Source: an uncultured Candidatus Saccharibacteria bacterium (lineage in GTDB: Bacteria; Patescibacteriota; Saccharimonadia; Saccharimonadales; Saccharimonadaceae). Taken from it: 29,986 nucleotides of DNA. The stretch spans positions 1-29,986 of the forward strand of contig CANAUU010000002.1 of assembly GCA_947364965.1 (NCBI GenBank), read 5' to 3'. The position numbers were made by a program, and so were the translations under genes. Shown piece by piece: positions 22,531-29,986 of this stretch (positions are counted from its first letter, which is position 1; the number at the start of each line of letters is the position of its first letter). The notes under the pieces are model-generated. The model was not told the origin of the DNA and made no database searches. It saw nothing but the letters and a program-made list of their open reading frames with translations.

Positions 22531-22682
22531 TTTCTCTTCCCGAAACCAATCAGAAACAAAATCACCGTCATTACAATCGCAAAAACCGGCAAGAAAATCC
22601 CTATCTCCGGTCTACAAACTGCCAACAAAATCGTTCCCACCCACACTGCTAAAACTACTACAATTACAAATGCATATTTCAT
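22527..22682 (-). CDS. Small two-helix membrane protein upstream of the UbiB-like gene
   Basis: From the ATG at 22682 the protein has 51 residues: two hydrophobic helices (YAFVIVVVLAVWVGTILLAV and IFLPVFAIVMTVILFLIGF) and a basic GKRK tail. A start 15 codons upstream (22727) is possible. Its stop overlaps the UbiB-like start by four bases. No family recognised. First gene of the three-gene minus-strand operon, just downstream of tRNA-Pro. Confidence 0.6.
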   Translation of the reverse strand: MKYAFVIVVVLAVWVGTILLAVCRPEIGIFLPVFAIVMTVILFLIGFGKRK

Positions 22683-22748
22683 ACTATCACAACGAACGCG
22701 ACCATCAAGACCACTAACCCTGACCACTCCACGATATTCAATTCTAAA

Positions 22749-22823
22749 TGGTCGGGGCTACCAGGATCGAACTGGCGACCTCACGCCCCCCAGGCGTGCG
22801 CGCTACCGCTGCGCCAAGCCCCG
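22749..22823 (-). tRNA. tRNA-Pro, anticodon GGG
   Basis: Read on the minus strand: 7-bp acceptor CGGGGCT/AGCCCCG, TG at positions 8-9, D arm GCGC-AGCGGTA-GCGC, anticodon stem CACGC/GCGTG with loop CTGGGGG (anticodon at 22789-22791), T arm GCCAG-TTCGATC-CTGGT, discriminator A and encoded CCA. All arms pair, with one G-U pair in the T stem. It decodes CCC and CCU. Confidence 0.96.
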
Positions 22824-22976
22824 ACAATACGCTTAGGTACCATAATTATCCAACGAGATGAACATAGCAACCTAAACTACCCCCATTTTACCACGCCTCC
22901 CCCAGATTGTCAGGCATAAGCATAAAATTCCCACACTGTTATCTTGTACTGCTCGTAAATCATGTATAATATACCC

Positions 22977-24395
22977 ATGGACACCCATAAAAATTCGCTC
23001 ACGCAAACCCTTCCAGCCCCTCTCCTCGGCCAAATTAATCCTGCCCTGAAAACCTACATCGAAACCAACATTCTGCCGCAGTATTCCCAGAACGAATGGG
23101 GTCACCAAATCGGTCACATTAACTATGTCATTCGTCGTAGCTTCGAGTTTGCCAAACAAGCTCAAAACGACACGGGCGAAAAACTCAACCCCGACATCAT
23201 CTATACAGTTGCCGCTTATCACGACCTTGGGCACCATATCGACGCCGCACATCATGAAAAGGTTTCCGCTAAAATGCTGCGCCAAGATGAGAATCTGAAG
23301 CAGTTCTTCACTCCCGCCGAAATCGAAGTCATCGCTGAAGCGATTGAAGATCATCGCTCGCATCGTGACCACCCTCCGCGCAGTGTTTACGGCAAGATCG
23401 TCACTTCCGCAGACTGTAATATTAATATCGACGTCATGCTTCGTCGAACTTATACTTATCGCCTGCGCAATTTTAGCAACTTTTCGCTCGAAGAAGTTAT
23501 CCACGACGCTCGCCAACATCTCGCCAGTAAATACGGCAAAGCTGGCTATGCTCTCAATAAAATGTTTTTCGACGACCCAGAATTCAAATCCGTCTTGGAA
23601 CAACTTCAACAGCTTACCAATGATGAACGACTTTTCCGCCAGCGTTTTCTCGCAGTCAATCATCTCGAACAAGTCTCCAAACTCGAACAGCAACTTTCTC
23701 AGTATCTCGAAAAGGTCGAGCCTAAACTTCGCACCTATATCGAAACTAACATCCTCCCAGAATACAGTAAGAACGACCGCGCGCATGGTATCTTACACAT
23801 TCGCGAAGTCATTCGCCGTTCATTTCTCCTGAATGATAACTTCTCGCTGGGTCTCGACCCAAACATTGTCTATGTCGTCGCCGCTTATCATGACCTCGGC
23901 AAACATATTGATAATGATCATCACGAGCTTGTATCCGCTGAGCTCTTCCGTAATGACGTCGAGATGCGCAAGTTCTTTAGCGACGCAGAACGCCAACTAA
24001 TCGCCGAAGCCATCGAAGACCACCGTTCCTCAAAGTCCGACTCCCCGCGCTCGACTTATGGCAAACTAATTTCTTCCGCCGACCGGAATACTCGGGTCGA
24101 AATGGTTTTCGTGCGCAGTTTCTTTGTCGGGAAAGACCGGCAACCCGAAACTACCGTGGACGACTTTCTCGATTTCACCTTCCAACGTCTCTCGAAGCGC
24201 TATAGCGAAGACGACCCAGAAAATATGTTCTTCGCCGACGACGAATACCGCAACTTCCTTATAGAGATGCGCCAACTTCTTCAAGACGAAGTCGCCTTTA
24301 AGAATCGCTATGTCGAAGTCAATCAAGTCACCTCCCGTGAACACACTCTTGCCGAAGAACCTGGCATAGAAATTTCCCCAGCAATATTAATCTAA
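22977..24395 (+). CDS. Tandem double HD-domain phosphohydrolase
   Basis: The 472-residue protein contains two copies of the same HD module in a row, about 15-240 and 245-450. Each begins with the motif TYIETNILP, has an HxxxH-like segment (GHQIGH; HGILH), HDLG (His82-Asp83; His305-Asp306), EAIEDHR and SADxN/R, so the metal ligands H...HD...D appear intact in both. HD proteins of this kind cleave phosphate esters of nucleotides; the exact substrate is unclear. TGTATAAT ends seven bases before the ATG at 22977, giving a leaderless start; the longer frame from 22962 lies in the promoter. The next gene is a third copy of the module. Internal duplication followed by divergence is evident from the shared motifs. 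Confidence 0.85.
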   Translation: MDTHKNSLTQTLPAPLLGQINPALKTYIETNILPQYSQNEWGHQIGHINYVIRRSFEFAKQAQNDTGEKLNPDIIYTVAAYHDLGHHIDAAHHEKVSAKMLRQDENLKQFFTPAEIEVIAEAIEDHRSHRDHPPRSVYGKIVTSADCNINIDVMLRRTYTYRLRNFSNFSLEEVIHDARQHLASKYGKAGYALNKMFFDDPEFKSVLEQLQQLTNDERLFRQRFLAVNHLEQVSKLEQQLSQYLEKVEPKLRTYIETNILPEYSKNDRAHGILHIREVIRRSFLLNDNFSLGLDPNIVYVVAAYHDLGKHIDNDHHELVSAELFRNDVEMRKFFSDAERQLIAEAIEDHRSSKSDSPRSTYGKLISSADRNTRVEMVFVRSFFVGKDRQPETTVDDFLDFTFQRLSKRYSEDDPENMFFADDEYRNFLIEMRQLLQDEVAFKNRYVEVNQVTSREHTLAEEPGIEISPAILI

Positions 24396-24406
24396 AAGGA
24401 GCCAAA

Positions 24407-25108
24407 ATGCCTACGAAATACGAAAACATCCCTCAGCTGTCCGAGATTAATCATGATCTCCGCGCCTACGTAGAAACCAACATTTTCCCGTGTTATGCCC
24501 GATTCTTCTCGCACGGTATTGAGCACATCTGCCACGTTATATGCAACTCGCTTATGCTAGCGGAATATTATCATAAAGATTTTGACATTGCTTATACCGC
24601 AGCTGCCTGCCATGACCTTGGACTAAAAGTCAATCGTGCTCACCACGAGAAAGCCTCTGGCGAAATTATCGCCGCCGATAAGAATCTCGCTAAATTCTTC
24701 TCTCCTACCGAGATCGTCGTTGTCCGTGAAGCCGCCGAAGACCACCGTGGTTCCCGCAAAGTCCCTCCGCGTAGTTTCTACGGTCGCATCGTTTCTGACT
24801 CTGATCGCGATTTTGAGCTCGAAACTCTTGCTTGGCGCATGATGGCAACCAGTGTTAAGAATTACCCGGATCTAACAACTTTCGAGGAACATTTTCCCCG
24901 GTGCTACGAATATATGTCCGGCCGCATTACTCAAAATGGGCATTTTAATCTTTGGACCAATAACCCAATTCTTATCGATCGCCGTGAGCAATTCGAAAGG
25001 GAATTCCTCGACCGTGAACATTGCCGCCAGGTTTGCGAAAAAGCCTACGACCATATGTCAAAAGACGGAACTTTTGAGAAAATCCTGAACTATTACGGGG
25101 ACTTTTAA
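24407..25108 (+). CDS. Single HD-domain phosphohydrolase, third copy of the module
   Basis: The 233-residue protein repeats the architecture of the upstream double-HD gene: AYVETNIFP, SHGIEHICH, CHDLG (His69, Asp70), EAAEDHRGS, PPRSFYGRIVSDSDRD. The metal-ligand residues are kept. It lies 11 bases after the previous stop with an AAGGAG ribosome site, so both are in one operon. It is shorter at the N-terminus of the module and more diverged than the two upstream copies are from each other. Function unknown; nucleotide phosphohydrolase by family. Confidence 0.85.
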   Translation: MPTKYENIPQLSEINHDLRAYVETNIFPCYARFFSHGIEHICHVICNSLMLAEYYHKDFDIAYTAAACHDLGLKVNRAHHEKASGEIIAADKNLAKFFSPTEIVVVREAAEDHRGSRKVPPRSFYGRIVSDSDRDFELETLAWRMMATSVKNYPDLTTFEEHFPRCYEYMSGRITQNGHFNLWTNNPILIDRREQFEREFLDREHCRQVCEKAYDHMSKDGTFEKILNYYGDF

Positions 25109-25154
25109 CCACTTCGTCTTTAGCTACGATGCGTCTGCCCCCTCCTAGCTATGT

Positions 25155-25808
25155 TTAGATTTCAATACTTTCATCAACCCCTAGCGGTATAAATTTTGCG
25201 TTCACTTCTTCGCACGCTCCGCGCAGCAAGTTATTATAAATCGTTTGACCCATCTCCGACAATAAACCATTATGGACCGGAATCACAATTTGTGGCTTCG
25301 CAATTTTTACAAATTCCATCGTCTCCGACATTTTCGACCACGGCGCGACTTCTGGCACTAATAACGTTTCTACTGTGCCATTCATTTCTAACAGGTCAAA
25401 CGAATCGCCCGGGTTCGTTAATTTTCCGCCAACCACCACTCCAATATTCTGGCAGGGGACTTTACCCGCCACTACTGACGCATGGTCTTTCCCAAAAAAT
25501 TCCATTTCGAACCCACCCACCGTTAACTTGTCGCCACCTACTACAGTTGTCACATCGGCAGCCCCAAGAGCATTCAAAATGACCATTGCTGCATCTTCTG
25601 GAGCAAAAATCTTCGCCTCTGGATTCCGATCCAGAATCGCGCTAATCTGTTCTGGCTGCAAATGGTCGCTATGTACGTGCGTGATAACAATAGCCGCCAC
25701 ACTATTGAACTCTGGCAATGTCTCCGCAAATTCTACTGGGTCAAAAACCAACCTTTTTCCATCCTTTTCGAGTACGATCCCTGAGTGTTCTAACTTTGTC
25801 AACTTCAT
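25155..25808 (-). CDS. Metallo-beta-lactamase-fold hydrolase (UlaG-like)
   Basis: The 217-residue protein has THVHSDHL (HxHxDH at 44-49), a later FGKDHASV histidine, NPGDSF and a C-terminal IPVHNGLL histidine, which complete the two-metal site of the UlaG-like branch of MBL-fold enzymes. UlaG is an ascorbate-6-phosphate lactonase, but most relatives are unassigned. It is cytoplasmic, as no signal is present. A minus-strand extended -10 box (TGCTATAAT, -10 at 25827-25832) and a GGGAG ribosome site support the start at 25808. It is convergent with the HD-domain genes and divergent from the PspC gene. Confidence 0.88.
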   Translation of the reverse strand: MKLTKLEHSGIVLEKDGKRLVFDPVEFAETLPEFNSVAAIVITHVHSDHLQPEQISAILDRNPEAKIFAPEDAAMVILNALGAADVTTVVGGDKLTVGGFEMEFFGKDHASVVAGKVPCQNIGVVVGGKLTNPGDSFDLLEMNGTVETLLVPEVAPWSKMSETMEFVKIAKPQIVIPVHNGLLSEMGQTIYNNLLRGACEEVNAKFIPLGVDESIEI

Positions 25809-25858
25809 ATTTTCTCCCTTTTATTAATTATAGCACGAAGGCTAAAATCCAACTCAGT

Positions 25859-25887
25859 TTGACAAAAATCCCATCAAGATGTAAAAT
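25859..25887 (+). promoter_or_regulatory. Promoter of the PspC gene
   Basis: TTGACA (25859-25864), 17-base spacer, TAAAAT (25882-25887), followed by a leader with AAAGGAG before the ATG at 25927. It lies back to back with the promoter of the MBL-fold gene. Confidence 0.8.
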
Positions 25888-25926
25888 AATTATATATTAA
25901 TTTCTATACTGCGGAAAGGAGCAAAC

Positions 25927-26127
25927 ATGGCTAAACGCCTTTATCGTATCGAATATGGCAAACGCATCGCTGGCGTTTGCGGCGGGCTCGCCGAGTACTT
26001 CAACATCGACCCGACCATCGTTCGTCTTGCTTGGGTTTTGCTCGTCTGTTGCGCTGGTGGTGGCATTTTCGCTTACATTCTCGCTGCAATCATCATGCCC
26101 AGCAAATCCGAAGTTGTCCCGGAATAA
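25927..26127 (+). CDS. PspC-domain small membrane protein
   Basis: The 66-residue protein is a single PspC domain: RLYRIEYGKRIAGVCGGLAE, then YFNIDPTIVRLAWVLL and a membrane helix ending AAIIMP. PspC proteins sense or respond to envelope stress as part of the phage-shock response, and stand-alone copies are common in reduced genomes. AAAGGAG lies seven bases before the ATG. No pspA is in the window. Monocistronic, with its own consensus promoter. Confidence 0.92.
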   Translation: MAKRLYRIEYGKRIAGVCGGLAEYFNIDPTIVRLAWVLLVCCAGGGIFAYILAAIIMPSKSEVVPE

Positions 26128-26175
26128 TCTTGAGCACGAGACAACCCCTCCTGTAAGCACGCCTCCAGGCGCAGC

Positions 26176-26841
26176 CTATAGCCCGTAATCCATCACTCGC
26201 AGCATCGATAATTTCTTCAAATATAAATCTAGTTTTGCTTCCGAGAATCCGTCATGCTCACCCCAGCACCAAATCATCGCCTTTACCGACCAAAGATACA
26301 AAGCATAAGCCTTCTGATTTAGGCCAGCTTTTGGCGTAATAGCATAGCGGATTAGTCGCGATAATAAATATAAATTGCGATTTTGGAAAGTTGACGAAAA
26401 ATAGTGTCGATTTTGTAAAATATAGTTCAATAGTAGCGTAAAAGACAAATCTTTCCGCGGATTTCGGGGCAAAATCTTCACGAACGCCTCCTCCAACGCT
26501 AATTCGTATTGGATTAGCGCATCATCGCAATTCTTGTAGTGTAAATAAAAAGTCGGGTTCGCAATTTTTGCGTCCCGACAAAGTTCGGTGGCTTTGAGCC
26601 CAATTCGACGCTGCGCTAGCGCTTGCTCTAAACCGCGGCGAATTAATTTTTCCTGCCTTAAAAACCGTTCATCATCCCTGTTAGCTACCCTGCGTCGTGC
26701 AGATTGTTTTCCAATGCCTGTTTGTCTATCTGTTTGGCTATCAATACCCTGAAGACCTAGCACACGTTCTCCCGATAGCTCGCAAAAAGTAGAGTTTATA
26801 TTTTTATCCGCGCAAGTAGTTGCGTCTAAATGGCTCATCAT
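26176..26841 (-). CDS. TetR-family transcription regulator with an N-terminal extension
   Basis: The 221-residue protein has a TetR-type DNA-binding domain at about 60-110: LIRRGLEQAL, then LKATELCRDAKIANPTFYLH, the usual helix-turn-helix ending in the FY-HY pattern, and a helical ligand-binding half with no clear assignment. TetR proteins usually start close to the DNA-binding domain; here about 55 polar residues precede it, which is unusual, so the true start may be later. The start at 26841 or 26838 is supported by a minus-strand promoter (TTGAAA and TATAAT at 26919-26946) and a GAAAGG site, though spacing is short. Target genes are not evident; the divergent NUDIX gene at 27078 is a candidate. 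Confidence 0.75.
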   Translation of the reverse strand: MMSHLDATTCADKNINSTFCELSGERVLGLQGIDSQTDRQTGIGKQSARRRVANRDDERFLRQEKLIRRGLEQALAQRRIGLKATELCRDAKIANPTFYLHYKNCDDALIQYELALEEAFVKILPRNPRKDLSFTLLLNYILQNRHYFSSTFQNRNLYLLSRLIRYAITPKAGLNQKAYALYLWSVKAMIWCWGEHDGFSEAKLDLYLKKLSMLRVMDYGL

Positions 26842-26918
26842 GGCCTTTCCCGCAACCTCAAACTGCTTCTACAAAGAACAACCTATAAATTGCGCAATTA
26901 AAATCAATATATACAATC

Positions 26919-26946
26919 ATTATACATAAAATCGGAAACATTTCAA
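26919..26946 (-). promoter_or_regulatory. Promoter of the TetR-type regulator
   Basis: On the minus strand TTGAAA (26946-26941), 16-base spacer, TATAAT (26924-26919), giving a leader of about 70 bases. The surrounding 26842-27077 is very AT-rich, holds no gene, and also contains the plus-strand TATAAT at 27032-27037 for the NUDIX gene. Confidence 0.65.
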
Positions 26947-27077
26947 TAGACTTTTTGATAAAAATATAATATTATATATCATCTTCTACCAACTACAAGA
27001 CAATAAGTCATTAATAAACCGAATATCGCGCTATAATAAAAGTAGAGAACGAGCTAGTTAAGGAAAGGGAATTAGTT

Positions 27078-27587
27078 ATGGGCTATGTCGGTTCGTATAT
27101 GTGGAAGCTCCGCCAGAAGGCAGGGAATATGTGTATTTTGGCGGCAACAGTTGACGTCTTGCCAATCAATAACAAAGGCGAGGTGAAGCTCGTCTATGCT
27201 CCGCACGTCAATGGCTGGAGTTGCGTGGGAGGCCATGTTGAGGCTGGTGATTCTTGGTCTAGTGCCGCAGTTCATGAATTAGAGGAAGAAGCTGGTATCA
27301 TCGCCAGCGAATCCGATCTAATCCCCTTCGGGGCAATTTCCGGACCCGAACGCATTGTTCATTATCAAGACGGCGACACGCAACCATTCACGCTTTGCTT
27401 TTTCGTCAAAGAGTGGAGCACTGAAGGTGAGCAAACCGATAAAGAAGAGATTACGAGAACTAAATGGTTCTCCATTGACGACGCACTCAAGATGGAAATT
27501 ACACCCTGGTGTCGCAATATCATCCTCGGCTACCAACGTTATCTCGAAACTGACCAATTCCAGATGATTGAGGATCGCCGAGGGTAA
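27078..27587 (+). CDS. NUDIX-domain protein
   Basis: The 169-residue protein has a NUDIX box in relaxed form: GGHVEAGD then HELEEEAGI, where His replaces the usual Arg of REL-EE and Asp the first Glu. The catalytic EE pair is kept, so hydrolysis of a nucleoside diphosphate derivative is possible. The strand NGWSCVGGHVE is typical of MutT-like members. AAAGGGA at 27064-27070 is a good ribosome site, and TATAAT lies at 27032-27037. It is divergent from the TetR-type gene. The substrate is unknown. Confidence 0.85.
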   Translation: MGYVGSYMWKLRQKAGNMCILAATVDVLPINNKGEVKLVYAPHVNGWSCVGGHVEAGDSWSSAAVHELEEEAGIIASESDLIPFGAISGPERIVHYQDGDTQPFTLCFFVKEWSTEGEQTDKEEITRTKWFSIDDALKMEITPWCRNIILGYQRYLETDQFQMIEDRRG

Positions 27588-27615
27588 TCTTACCCTAGTA
27601 TGTTATAATGAGGCT

Positions 27616-28185
27616 ATGAAAACAGCTCTCCTCATTCACGGTTATAACGGCATCCCGAAAATATTCGACTACTTCAAATCCGAACTCGAAAAACTTGGAT
27701 ATGAGGTTATTATGTCCGCCCTGCCAACGCAGCAGAATATTTCCTATGACAGTTGGAAGAACGAACTCAATAATTTGCAGATACCGTCCGAAATCTCACT
27801 ACTTATTGCACATTCTATCGGCAATGAATTCATGATCCGATACTGTGCCGAACGCGGTCTTAAAGCCGAAGTCTATATTGGGCTTGCTGGATTTGTAGAA
27901 AGTTTCACGCATGAGGGTCGCGACGATTTGAACAACGTCATCGCGAAAATGCAGTGTTCCAAGCAAGAAATCACAAAATTCAAAACTCTGGCCGTCAAGC
28001 GCTACGCAATTTTCAGCAACGACGACCACATCGTGCCCTATGACATTCTCCAAAAGTTCCCGCAACAGACCGACGCCACTCCTATCATGATTCCAAGTAT
28101 CGGGCATATGGGTAAGAAAAGTGGTCTTGAGCAGTTGCCAGAAGTTATAGAATTAGTAAAGTCATTAGACGAAGAGGAGAACTAA
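27616..28185 (+). CDS. Small alpha/beta-hydrolase, RBBP9/YdeN-like
   Basis: The 189-residue protein has an early LLIHGYNG (HG at 8-9), the nucleophile elbow AHSIG (Ser67, a variant of GxSxG), an Asp in NDDHIVPY and a final His in IGHMG, giving a plausible Ser-Asp-His triad. Size and motif order fit the RBBP9/YdeN group of serine hydrolases, whose bacterial substrates are largely unknown. TGTTATAAT ends seven bases before the ATG at 27616, implying a leaderless mRNA; the longer frame from 27568 lies inside the NUDIX gene. The next gene begins one base after its stop region. Confidence 0.85.
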   Translation: MKTALLIHGYNGIPKIFDYFKSELEKLGYEVIMSALPTQQNISYDSWKNELNNLQIPSEISLLIAHSIGNEFMIRYCAERGLKAEVYIGLAGFVESFTHEGRDDLNNVIAKMQCSKQEITKFKTLAVKRYAIFSNDDHIVPYDILQKFPQQTDATPIMIPSIGHMGKKSGLEQLPEVIELVKSLDEEEN

Positions 28186-28186
28186 A

Positions 28187-28588
28187 ATGAAAATTTGTAT
28201 TTGTTGTAGCTTGAGCTTTGGTGATGAGGTGCGTAAAATTGCTACCCAGCTGGAAGAAATGGGGCACGAAGTTCTGCTGCCAAACGGTGTTATCAATCGT
28301 CTAACTGAACAGAAAGATTTTGATCCAATTCAGGCAAAAATCAACACTGATTCTAACCATAAGCACGTCGACAAAGTGCGCGCCGCTGATGCTGTGCTTA
28401 TTTGCAATTACACGAAAAATGGCATCGAAAATTATATCGGAGCAAACAGTTTCGCAGAAATGTTCGTGGCGTATTATTTTAACAAACCAATTTATACTCT
28501 GTTTCCATTGCCCGACATGCCATATATCAGTGATGAGATTCATTCGTTCGGTGCAAAAAATCTGAACGGTGATTTAAGTAAGATCTAG
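28187..28588 (+). CDS. Nucleoside 2-deoxyribosyltransferase-like protein
   Basis: The 133-residue protein begins KICICCSLSF, continues with VRAADAVLICNYTKNG and ENYIGANSFAEMFVAYYFNKP and ends with YTLFPLPD. The NYIGANS loop plus AEM helix resembles the ribosyltransferase-like Rossmann family, as in the 104-residue gene at 19556, with which it shares only family features. GAGGAGA at the end of the preceding gene is the ribosome site and the ATG follows the hydrolase stop by one base, so the two are co-translated. A Cys-Cys pair near the N-terminus is notable. Activity unknown. Confidence 0.7.
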   Translation: MKICICCSLSFGDEVRKIATQLEEMGHEVLLPNGVINRLTEQKDFDPIQAKINTDSNHKHVDKVRAADAVLICNYTKNGIENYIGANSFAEMFVAYYFNKPIYTLFPLPDMPYISDEIHSFGAKNLNGDLSKI

Positions 28589-28882
28589 GCAGCATTCTCA
28601 GACTCAACAGAAACCACCTTGATACTTTGAAACGGTCCCCAATACACCGCACACCTTCTCTAATCTTTATCTTAAACAAACCGCTAAGTCTTACGCAATT
28701 ACTAACGCACATCAAAAAGACCATCTACCGTGGTCAAGTGGTCGGACGTAGTTTGGCAGGGTTTAACAAAGTTTCTTGAATGTAGGATAATATAATTAGG
28801 TAGTTTTTCTAGATGTGATTGGTATCGAAGGTATGGTATAATGATTACTAATCAGGGTGGAATGAACTAGGAGATTGTATAT
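28589..28882 (+). other. Non-coding gap with an extended -10 promoter
   Basis: No gene seen. It holds a small GACCA-TGGTC hairpin near 28719-28735 and, at 28834-28842, TGGTATAAT, an extended -10 box for the gene at 28883. From about here to the window end the DNA is clearly more AT-rich than the rest. Confidence 0.55.
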
Positions 28883-29611
28883 ATGAAGATCCTTGATTTT
28901 ATAGATAATACAGATTTAAAAAAGAAGAATGAATGCGAAAAAGCGGAGTTAATTTGCTATTTTCAATACAAAGAAAATGGGGACGAGATTTTCCACGCTA
29001 ATATAATAGGAGAGTTGTTTGCTCAATTCGGATTTAGTTCTCCTAATTTTTCAAGGTTAAAAAAGAAGTTAACGGCAGGTAGTAGCAAAAGATTTATTAT
29101 TAAGGACGGTGGTATTGGTTTCATTGCCGCGACTTTGCAGGAACTTGAAAGAAAATTTGGTAACCTTTGGGTAGATAATACCACTATAGAATCGGATAGC
29201 GAACTTCTAGATGAGGATAAATTCTGTGGCAAGAGAGAGTACTTAAATAAACTCATACGTCAAATTAACCATACATATAATGCTAATTGTTATGATGCAA
29301 CGGCTGTCTTGATGAGACGTTTGTTTGAAGTAGCTTTAATTCTATCGTATCAAAAGGCAGGAATAGATGATCAAATCAAGACCAAAGACGGCAACAGCTA
29401 CATAATGTTGGAAGGTATCATAAAAGATGCTAAGAACAATGCGGCTCTTAAGATTTCGCGCATAAAGAATGAGTTCGATACCTTTCGCATGGTAGGAAAT
29501 TTCTCGGCCCACAATATTACATATACTGCCGGGAGAAAGGATATTGATGATATTAAAGTGAATTACCGAGTTATGCTAGAAGAATTATATAATAAAGCAG
29601 GATTATTGTAA
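28883..29611 (+). CDS. Uncharacterised protein, possible DUF4145-like C-terminus
   Basis: The 242-residue protein is not a family I can name. The first 75 residues are helical and could be a winged-helix fold (LFAQFGFSSPNFSRLKKKL). The C-terminal part has RQINHTYNANCYDATAVLMR, a helix near LFEVALIL, and ends with FRMVGNFSAHNITY. The conserved R...N.SAH pattern near residue 206 resembles the end of DUF4145-type or similar HEPN-like domains; this is a weak similarity. AGGAG at 28869-28873 is the ribosome site. The stop overlaps the next start by one base. It is AT-rich compared with most genes in the window and probably acquired. Confidence 0.7.
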   Translation: MKILDFIDNTDLKKKNECEKAELICYFQYKENGDEIFHANIIGELFAQFGFSSPNFSRLKKKLTAGSSKRFIIKDGGIGFIAATLQELERKFGNLWVDNTTIESDSELLDEDKFCGKREYLNKLIRQINHTYNANCYDATAVLMRRLFEVALILSYQKAGIDDQIKTKDGNSYIMLEGIIKDAKNNAALKISRIKNEFDTFRMVGNFSAHNITYTAGRKDIDDIKVNYRVMLEELYNKAGLL

Positions 29612-29986
29612 TGGAAGAAACGTCTAAAATTCGCATTAAATTTGAAATAGGAGACATTAAGTTTGAAGCCGAAGGAACGGCGGAACTCGTGGAGCGCGAA
29701 CGGAGCTTCTTCACGGATAATCTTCTACCATCCGCCATTGACGCAATTGTCCGCACTCGTGATACCAGAACAGCTAATAATTCTACAGATTATTCGTACG
29801 CGCCAGGAGCGTTGCCAATGGATATTCCTAAATCCATAGAATCGGGAGATGATATCTCCACTGGACTTGGTGCTAATCTAGAGCGTGTAAGCCTTGCTTC
29901 GTTCGCAAAATCTAAGGGCGCTGTCGAACATTACGACTTTATACTCTGTGCGGCATATTTTAATGAAAAAAGGAATCATGTCAAAA
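29611..29986 (+). CDS. Uncharacterised protein, partial (runs off the window end)
   Basis: The ATG at 29611 overlaps the stop of the previous gene (TAATGG), giving tight coupling. The visible 125 codons begin EETSKIRIKFEIGDIKFEAE, then GTAELVERERSFF, an Asp/Ser/Pro-rich linker, and near the end RVSLASFAKSKGA, HYDFILCAAYFNEKR. The first block looks like a small beta-rich domain with a following helix, and the last like the start of a helical domain. I recall similar uncharacterised proteins in bacteria and archaea but cannot name the family. Function unknown; the pairing with the upstream gene suggests a two-gene module. Confidence 0.7.
   Translation, partial: MEETSKIRIKFEIGDIKFEAEGTAELVERERSFFTDNLLPSAIDAIVRTRDTRTANNSTDYSYAPGALPMDIPKSIESGDDISTGLGANLERVSLASFAKSKGAVEHYDFILCAAYFNEKRNHVK

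Overview
The window looks like a chromosome segment of a reduced Patescibacteria/CPR bacterium, most likely Candidatus Saccharibacteria (TM7). This is inferred from gene content and style. ComEC lacks the metallo-hydrolase domain, TsaB is short, RNase Y is the HD/KH endonuclease, sorted surface proteins are paired, gaps are small, and many mRNAs look leaderless (a TATAAT/TACAAT box ending 7-11 nt before the ATG). TGA is used as a stop, which argues against Gracilibacteria/Absconditabacteria. No rRNA, CRISPR array or insertion sequence was found.

Layout. 1-690: the 3' end of a TylF-like methyltransferase with low-complexity inserts. 774-1570: a DUF3800 gene broken by an in-frame TAA inside a perfect 15-bp palindrome, followed by a probable independent structured small RNA. 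1631-2623: a zinc-finger-less DnaJ behind a CIRCE-like operator. 2826-6145: a retropepsin-like peptidase (RimB type), a divergent ATP-grasp protein, a QueC-like PP-loop protein and a RimK-type ligase, a candidate amino-acid/peptide-modification module. 6373-9183: two secreted surface proteins with APGTG-type sorting signals, identical over their last 174 bp, separated by a region rich in inverted repeats. 9197-11190: an OLD-like ATPase/TOPRIM nuclease, probably a phage-defence gene, whose promoter carries a second CIRCE-like operator.

11205-13728: a promoter, a long possibly structured leader and a 758-residue beta-helix-type protein. 13893-18784: comEC, tsaE, tsaB, rny and a TVP38/TMEM64 membrane protein, mostly overlapping. 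18781-22823: NUDIX hydrolase, small Rossmann-like protein, TfoX-N protein, membrane-anchored XRE regulator, a UbiB/ABC1 kinase-like gene coupled to two tiny membrane proteins, and tRNA-Pro(GGG). 22977-25108: three related HD phosphohydrolase domains in two adjacent genes. 25155-28588: MBL hydrolase, PspC protein, TetR-type regulator, NUDIX protein, small serine hydrolase and a deoxyribosyltransferase-like protein. 28837-29986: an AT-rich two-gene module of unknown function running off the end.

The strongest candidates for something undescribed are: HrcA/CIRCE-type control of an OLD-family nuclease; the ATP-grasp/retropepsin/QueC-like module; the DUF3800 gene with its stop-bearing palindrome and neighbouring small RNA; and the surface-protein pair with an identical 3' cassette and an inverted copy of the leader between the genes. 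All functional calls come from reading motifs. No database search was run.
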